DNA from: Baffinella frigidus
Lineage: Eukaryota > Cryptophyceae > Cryptomonadales > Baffinellaceae
DNA length: 10,464 bases
NCBI GenBank assembly: GCA_026770585.1
Contig: MU646908.1
Coordinates: 189,308-199,771 of the forward strand
Reading direction: 5' to 3'
In this document: in pieces, positions 7,801-10,464 of the stretch
Layout: each line of letters begins with the position of its first letter
Position numbering within the stretch: position 1 is the stretch's first letter
Program-made: the position numbers and the translations under genes
Notes under the pieces: generated by a model
Told to the model about the DNA's origin: nothing
The model's input: the letters and a program-made list of their open reading frames with translations, nothing else
The model's database searches: none

Positions 7801-10264
7801 GATTCTCAAGGTTGACCCCGAGTCAGAGCTGGTTCGGACGCTGTTCGACCGCGCGCCCCAGGAACCGCGCGCCAACGCCCCTCCTCCTCCTCCTCCGCCG
7901 CCGCCTTCTCCGCATCCTCATGCGGCGTCTCAGCACCACGTTTCAGCGACAGAGGGCCGGACGCTGCGTGACCGCCGCGGGACTTGTGGGGAGGGCGCGG
8001 GTGAGAGGGGCGGGGAGGGTGCGAGAGGTTTGGGCGGCAGTGGGGGACGCGAGCAGGACTGGGGGTGGGATGAAGGACGGAGAGGCGACGCGGGGGAGTC
8101 TGGGTGGTACGTTGCTTCTCGCTCTGCGCTAGAACCTCTCAACCCTCGGCGGTTGACGGTGGATCTGAAGACGTGCACGGACGTGCGTGGACTCTGCTCG
8201 CTCGCCTTGCACGTCAAGGATTTCAACAGGTATAACCTGACCCCTGACCCCTGACCCCTGACCCCTAACCCCTGAACCCTAAACCCTAAACTCTAAGCAC
8301 GAAACCCTAAACCCTAAACCCCAAGCCCTAAACCCTTAACCCTTAACCCGAAGCCCTAAACCCTAAACCCTGAACCCTGACTCTAAACTCTAACCCCTAA
8401 ACCCTAAACCCGAAACCCGAAACCCTAAACCCTAAACCCTAAACCCCGAACCCTCAACCCTAAACCTTAAACCCTCAACCCTAAACCCTCAACCCTAAAC
8501 CCTCAACCCCACACCAGGATCCACTGCGTCGTGGCGCTCAAGACGGCGCACGACGTGTGTGCTACAGGAGGGATGCCCGACGAGGCCAGGCGGGTCGTCG
8601 AGGCGATTCTCGACAGGACAAAGGAGGTCGCCGCTGACTTCACACGCCCCGAAATCAAGGACCTGCTGTTTGCCGTGGACCAGCTTGGCGTGGTACCTCG
8701 GCGGGAGGTGCTGGACGCGGTTCTGGGGCGCGCGCTGGTTTTCGCGAGGGAGCTGTTGCGTTGGACGGGGTGGGCTGCTGGAGTGTTGGCGGCGTGCATG
8801 AACATGAAGGTGGGGCAAGAGTCGGAGATGGGTCGGACGCTGCTCGACTGCCTGTCGAGACTACCTTCGTTGGACGCCCGCTCCAGTGAGGCTCTTCCTC
8901 CTCCTCCTCCTCCTTCTCATCCTCTTCCTCCTCTTCCCCCCCCAGCGGCCTCCTCCACACAGCAGCACGTGTCTGCATCGGAGGGCCGGACGCTGCACGA
9001 CCGCGGGACTTCTGGGGAGAGCGCGGGTGCGAGGGGTGAGGAGGGCGCGAGAGGGTTGGTCGTCAGCGGGGGACGCGAGCAGAAACGGAGGCGGGAGGAA
9101 GCAGGGGGAAGCGATGTGAGTGACGCTGGGAGACATGGCGTGTCTTCTCACCGTTCGCTCTCGCCTCTCGTTTTCGGCGAGTTGAGGAGCAGGCTGCTCG
9201 ACTGCAAGAGCGTTGGTGAACTCTCCGCCCTCGTGGCGCGTGTGGAGGAGTTCGAGAGGCTGCACTGCATCGCGGCGCTCAAGTCGACGCGACGCCTCTG
9301 CAAGTGGTGCGCCGCAGAAATGACTGCCGAGAGCAGGAGGGCCGTCGAGGCAGTTCTGGACAGGATCGGGGACCTCGCGCAAGACTTGCAACAAGAAGAT
9401 GTGAAAGACACGCTGAGCATCGCGAACGAGCTTGGCGTGGCACCTCGAAAGGAGGTGCTGGACGCGCTTCTGGGGCGCGCGCTGGAGCTTGTGAGAGGGG
9501 CATCACTTTCTTCGTTCTGGGCGGCGCAAGTGTTGGCGGACTGCGTGAAACTCAAGGTGGATCCGGAGTCGGCGCTGATGAAGACCTTACTCGATAATCC
9601 GGCACGGCACGCACCCGCAAGCGACCGTGTCGGGACTTCTGGGGAGGGCGCGGGTGAGAGGGGCGGGGAGGCTGCGAGAGGGTTGGGCGGCAGCGGGGGA
9701 CGCGAGGTGAAACGGAGGAAGGAGGAAGGACGCGCCAAAGCATCTTCTCCGGACGCACGCATCAAGCGCGCCGCTGGGGACGCCAAGCGCGCCGCGTCCC
9801 CGCAGAAAGGGAGAGAGAAAGATGGAGAGAGGGCACGCGGTTCTGCGTCGGGGGCGTCCCCTGGGAGATCGCGTGGAGAGCGTTGGGAGCGCCGGGACCG
9901 AGGCCCGGGGTACTCGGGGGAAGCAGCCCGGAGCCGGAGCCGGAGTGGCGGGCGCGGGCGCGCCGCCAACTCGTCTTCTTCGGATGCGCGGATCAAGCGC
10001 GTCGCGTCCCCGCAGAGAGGGAGGGAGAGGGATGGCGAGCGGGGGCACGGTTCTGCGTCGGGGGGGAAGAGGGGGAAGCGCGCTTCCTCTCGCGAGAAAA
10101 AAAGAGACAAAGATCGGCGGCGGAGCAGGAGCAGGAGCAGGGGGAGGAAGGACAGCAGGAGCAGGAGCAGCGAGAAGGACCGGGAGAGGCCGCCAGCGCT
10201 CGGCGCGAAGGAGGTGACACCGCGCTCTCACACCCCGCGCGAGACCTCACACCCTCAGCCCTGA
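1828..10264 (+). CDS. Giant ten-module helical-repeat protein (OPR/FASTK-like) with RS-rich tail; five-exon model, 2,533 aa
   Basis: The model joins 1828-1998, 2099-2934, 3251-7577, 7709-8229 and 8518-10264; every junction is GT-AG and keeps the frame through to the stop at 10262-10264. Residues 1-310 are low-complexity and predicted disordered. Residues 311-2316 hold ten modules of about 140-150 residues. Recurring motifs are LTSRLK.C, EQFDRIHCVVALR, MT.ETRR.VEAVLDRT, DTLSIANQLGVVPRREVLDA, VLGRALELARDLPSDGS, WAA.VLADC and KVD.ESELVRTL. Linkers are Gly/Arg/Glu-rich, or proline-rich after modules 8 and 9. Residues 2317-2533 are basic, with RSRSRS runs. Units of 36-42 residues of the form VL.R...LAR.L...L....LGV.P resemble OPR/HPR/FASTK RNA-binding repeats, but there is no RAP domain and no clear PPPEW motif, so the family is inferred. 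No transit peptide or membrane segment is seen. The N-terminus is the weak part: the ATG at 1828 (G at -3, G at +4) follows an in-frame stop at 1780. The alternative start is ATG 2129 without the first intron. Confidence 0.72.
1999..2098 (+). other. Putative intron 1 (100 bp, phase 0)
   Basis: The donor is CAG|GTGCCT, ending the exon at 1998, and the acceptor is GGCTGCAG|GAA, with the exon resuming at 2099. A CTAAC branch-point-like sequence lies at 2075-2079. Splicing joins the 57-codon frame that starts at ATG 1828 in phase 0 to the long exon-2 frame, which otherwise has an in-frame stop at 2045-2047 and no ATG until 2129. Unlike the other introns it contains no CCCTAAA heptamers. A rival donor at 2071 (CAG|GTTGGC) would also keep the frame but gives only a 28-nt intron. 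Confidence 0.45.
2454..2690 (+). repeat. Internal duplication in the disordered N-terminal region
   Basis: Two copies of a roughly 55-base segment occur at about 2494-2549 and 2628-2684. Their products share the pattern ASS-x-RGL-x-DRL-x-x-V-x-GR: the first reads ASSARGLTDRLRAVAGR and the second ASSGRGLADRLGPVPGR. The spacer carries the unrelated RPPAAEGKE sequence. This shows that duplication also shaped the region before the ten helical modules. It is not similar to those modules. Confidence 0.6.
2935..3250 (+). other. Intron 2 (316 bp), built from telomere-like heptamers, inside module 1
   Basis: The donor is GACAG|GTGAAC and the acceptor CAACCAG|GATCC. The codon AG|G (Arg336) is split, restoring FDR-IHC, the same residues seen uninterrupted in modules 4 and 5. 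Reading through gives an immediate stop (2936-2938). The body is made almost entirely of degenerate CCCTAAA-type units: CCCTATAAA and CCCTATGAA variants in the left half, and purer CCCTAAA/CCCTGAA copies at about 3132-3225. The C-rich strand is sense. Confidence 0.88.
7578..7708 (+). other. Intron 3 (131 bp), telomere-like, flanked by an 11-bp direct repeat, inside module 8
   Basis: The donor is CGAGAG|GTGCTGG and the acceptor CACCCAG|GTGCTGG (phase 0), restoring PRRE-VLDAVLGRA as in the other modules. The sequence AGGTGCTGGAC is present at 7576-7586 and again at 7707-7717, so exon DNA including the donor is duplicated across the intron. Reading through meets a stop at 7617-7619. The body is degenerate CCCTAAA-class sequence with CCCTCAT, CCCTAAT and CTTGCAC variants. 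None of the other nine modules has an intron here. Confidence 0.88.
7877..7910 (+). repeat. CTC/CCG trinucleotide run encoding a polyproline linker after module 8
   Basis: Consecutive CCT and CCG codons in the gene's frame give nine prolines followed by SPHPHA. A similar CCT-rich run after module 9 (about 8893-8943) encodes PPPPPPSHPLPPLPPP. Both are followed by the shared HVSA-x-EGRTL linker sequence, so the two linkers are homologous and have diverged by trinucleotide slippage. Confidence 0.8.
8230..8517 (+). other. Intron 4 (288 bp), telomere-like, inside module 9 at the same site as intron 2
   Basis: The donor is AACAG|GTATAAC and the acceptor CACACCAG|GATCC. The codon AG|G (Arg1952) is split, giving FNR-IHC. 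The reading-through frame stops at 8252-8254. The body starts with CCCCTGA/CCCCTAA units, continues with CCCTAAA variants and ends with alternating CCCTAAA and CCCTCAA (about 8452-8506). Position and phase match intron 2 in module 1 exactly, but the two bodies do not share the same order of variants. Confidence 0.9.
9743..10062 (+). repeat. Duplicated segment within the RS-rich C-terminal tail
   Basis: Two copies encode SS-x-DARIKR, ASPQ-x-GRE-x-DGER and GSASG in the same order: about 9743-9852 and 9974-10062. The first copy has a short extra stretch (AAGDAKR). Between them lie SPGRSRGERWERRDRGPG and the first RSRSRS run (about 9931-9948). After the second copy the tail becomes strongly basic, with REKKRDKDRRRSRSRSRGR and RSRSSEKDRER, resembling RS domains of SR and SR-like splicing factors. 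The stop is at 10262-10264. Confidence 0.75.
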
Positions 10265-10328
10265 ACCTTCAACCCTGCCCCCTCAACCCTCAAGATAGAT
10301 TGGTAACTTATTGCCAAACAACCAGCGT

Positions 10329-10369
10329 CAGCACCGCACATGCCGAAATCAGCGCCGCGCATGCCTAAA

Positions 10370-10370
<1 letters not shown>
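10329..10370. repeat. Two tandem copies of a 21-bp unit
   Basis: Copies at 10329-10349 and 10350-10370 abut exactly and differ at three positions. Both begin with CAGC and share CATGCC followed by AAAT. The unit sits immediately left of the CCCTCAA array. Confidence 0.85.
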
Positions 10371-10373
<3 letters not shown>

Positions 10374-10463
<90 letters not shown>

Positions 10464-10464
10464 A
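10374..10464. repeat. (CCCTCAA)13 telomere-variant heptamer array reaching the window edge
   Basis: Thirteen perfect CCCTCAA units (91 bases) run to the last base and probably continue beyond it. The unit is a one-base variant of CCCTAAA. The G-rich strand (TTGAGGG) is the minus strand and its 3' end points left, so if the sequence is in native orientation this is not a chromosome end on the right side but an interstitial array. Its perfect homogeneity contrasts with the degenerate heptamers in the introns. Confidence 0.93.

Larger units (their letters stand above)
2858..9609 (+). repeat. Ten tandem coding modules of about 430 bases separated by low-complexity linkers
   Basis: Module starts (first codon of the LTSRLK-like motif) are 2858, 3804, 4308, 4953, 5583, 6042, 6681, 7305, 8153 and 9182. 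Cores end near 3609, 4218, 4746, 5388, 6018, 6474, 7107, 7860, 8862 and 9609. Modules 1, 8 and 9 are split by introns. Protein residues of the modules are about 311-456, 521-659, 689-835, 904-1049, 1114-1259, 1267-1411, 1480-1622, 1688-1829, 1927-2067 and 2174-2316. The linker after module 2 is shortened and that after module 5 is almost absent (SRFPLLDPPL runs straight into module 6). Linkers after modules 8 and 9 share a proline run followed by HVSA-x-EGRTL. Modules 1 and 9 share CTDVRGLCSLALHV, and modules 4 and 5 share HVDHMS and AAFFT, so the array grew by several local duplications. Confidence 0.85.
10265..10464. other. 3' flank of the repeat-protein gene
   Basis: No coding region is seen. 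The first 35 bases after the stop already consist of CCCTGAA/CTTCAA/CCCTCAA variants. Then comes a stretch of unique, less GC-rich sequence (about 10300-10328), a 21-bp tandem duplication and a perfect CCCTCAA array. No clear polyadenylation signal is recognised. Confidence 0.6.

Noticed and set aside
2858-9609. Repeated units as a CRISPR-like array or transposon cluster
   Set aside because: The repeats are about 430 bases of coding sequence with conserved reading frame and protein motifs. They are not short repeats with spacers, and no transposase or terminal inverted repeats are seen.

Overview
The window looks like nuclear DNA of a GC-rich eukaryote, most plausibly a unicellular alga. Coding DNA is very GC-rich. 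One long gene is interrupted by GT-AG introns, and those introns are built from CCCTAAA-type heptamers, the C-rich strand of the plant/algal-type telomere repeat TTTAGGG. One protein has an F-box and the other an arginine/serine-rich tail. I cannot place the lineage (chlorophyte, cryptophyte, haptophyte or other) from sequence alone.

Layout: 1-48 is a pure poly-G run, and 49-424 is non-coding with three copies of a degenerate 13-mer near its right end. 425-1222 (minus strand) encodes a short F-box protein. 1223-1827 is the gap between two divergently transcribed genes and holds a strong TC microsatellite. 1828-10264 (plus strand) is a single very large gene. My five-exon model joins 1828-1998, 2099-2934, 3251-7577, 7709-8229 and 8518-10264 into a 2,533-residue open frame. 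10265-10464 is 3' flank, with a 21-bp tandem duplication and 13 perfect CCCTCAA heptamers reaching the window edge.

The large protein is the main item. It has a disordered N-terminal region, then ten tandem modules of about 140-150 residues, mostly separated by Gly/Arg/Glu-rich or proline-rich linkers, then a basic RS-rich tail. Each module contains repeating helical-hairpin-like units of roughly 36-42 residues. They resemble the OPR/HPR/FASTK class of alpha-helical RNA-binding repeats, although this family assignment is an inference. The RS tail suggests nuclear RNA work rather than the organellar location usual for OPR proteins.

The introns are the second main item. Three of the four consist almost entirely of degenerate telomere-like heptamers, always with the C-rich strand as sense. 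One (7578-7708) is flanked by an 11-bp direct repeat of exon sequence and is absent from the other nine modules, which is the footprint expected of a recent intron gain. Two others sit at the identical codon in modules 1 and 9. No functional link between the F-box gene and the repeat gene is visible beyond their shared upstream region.
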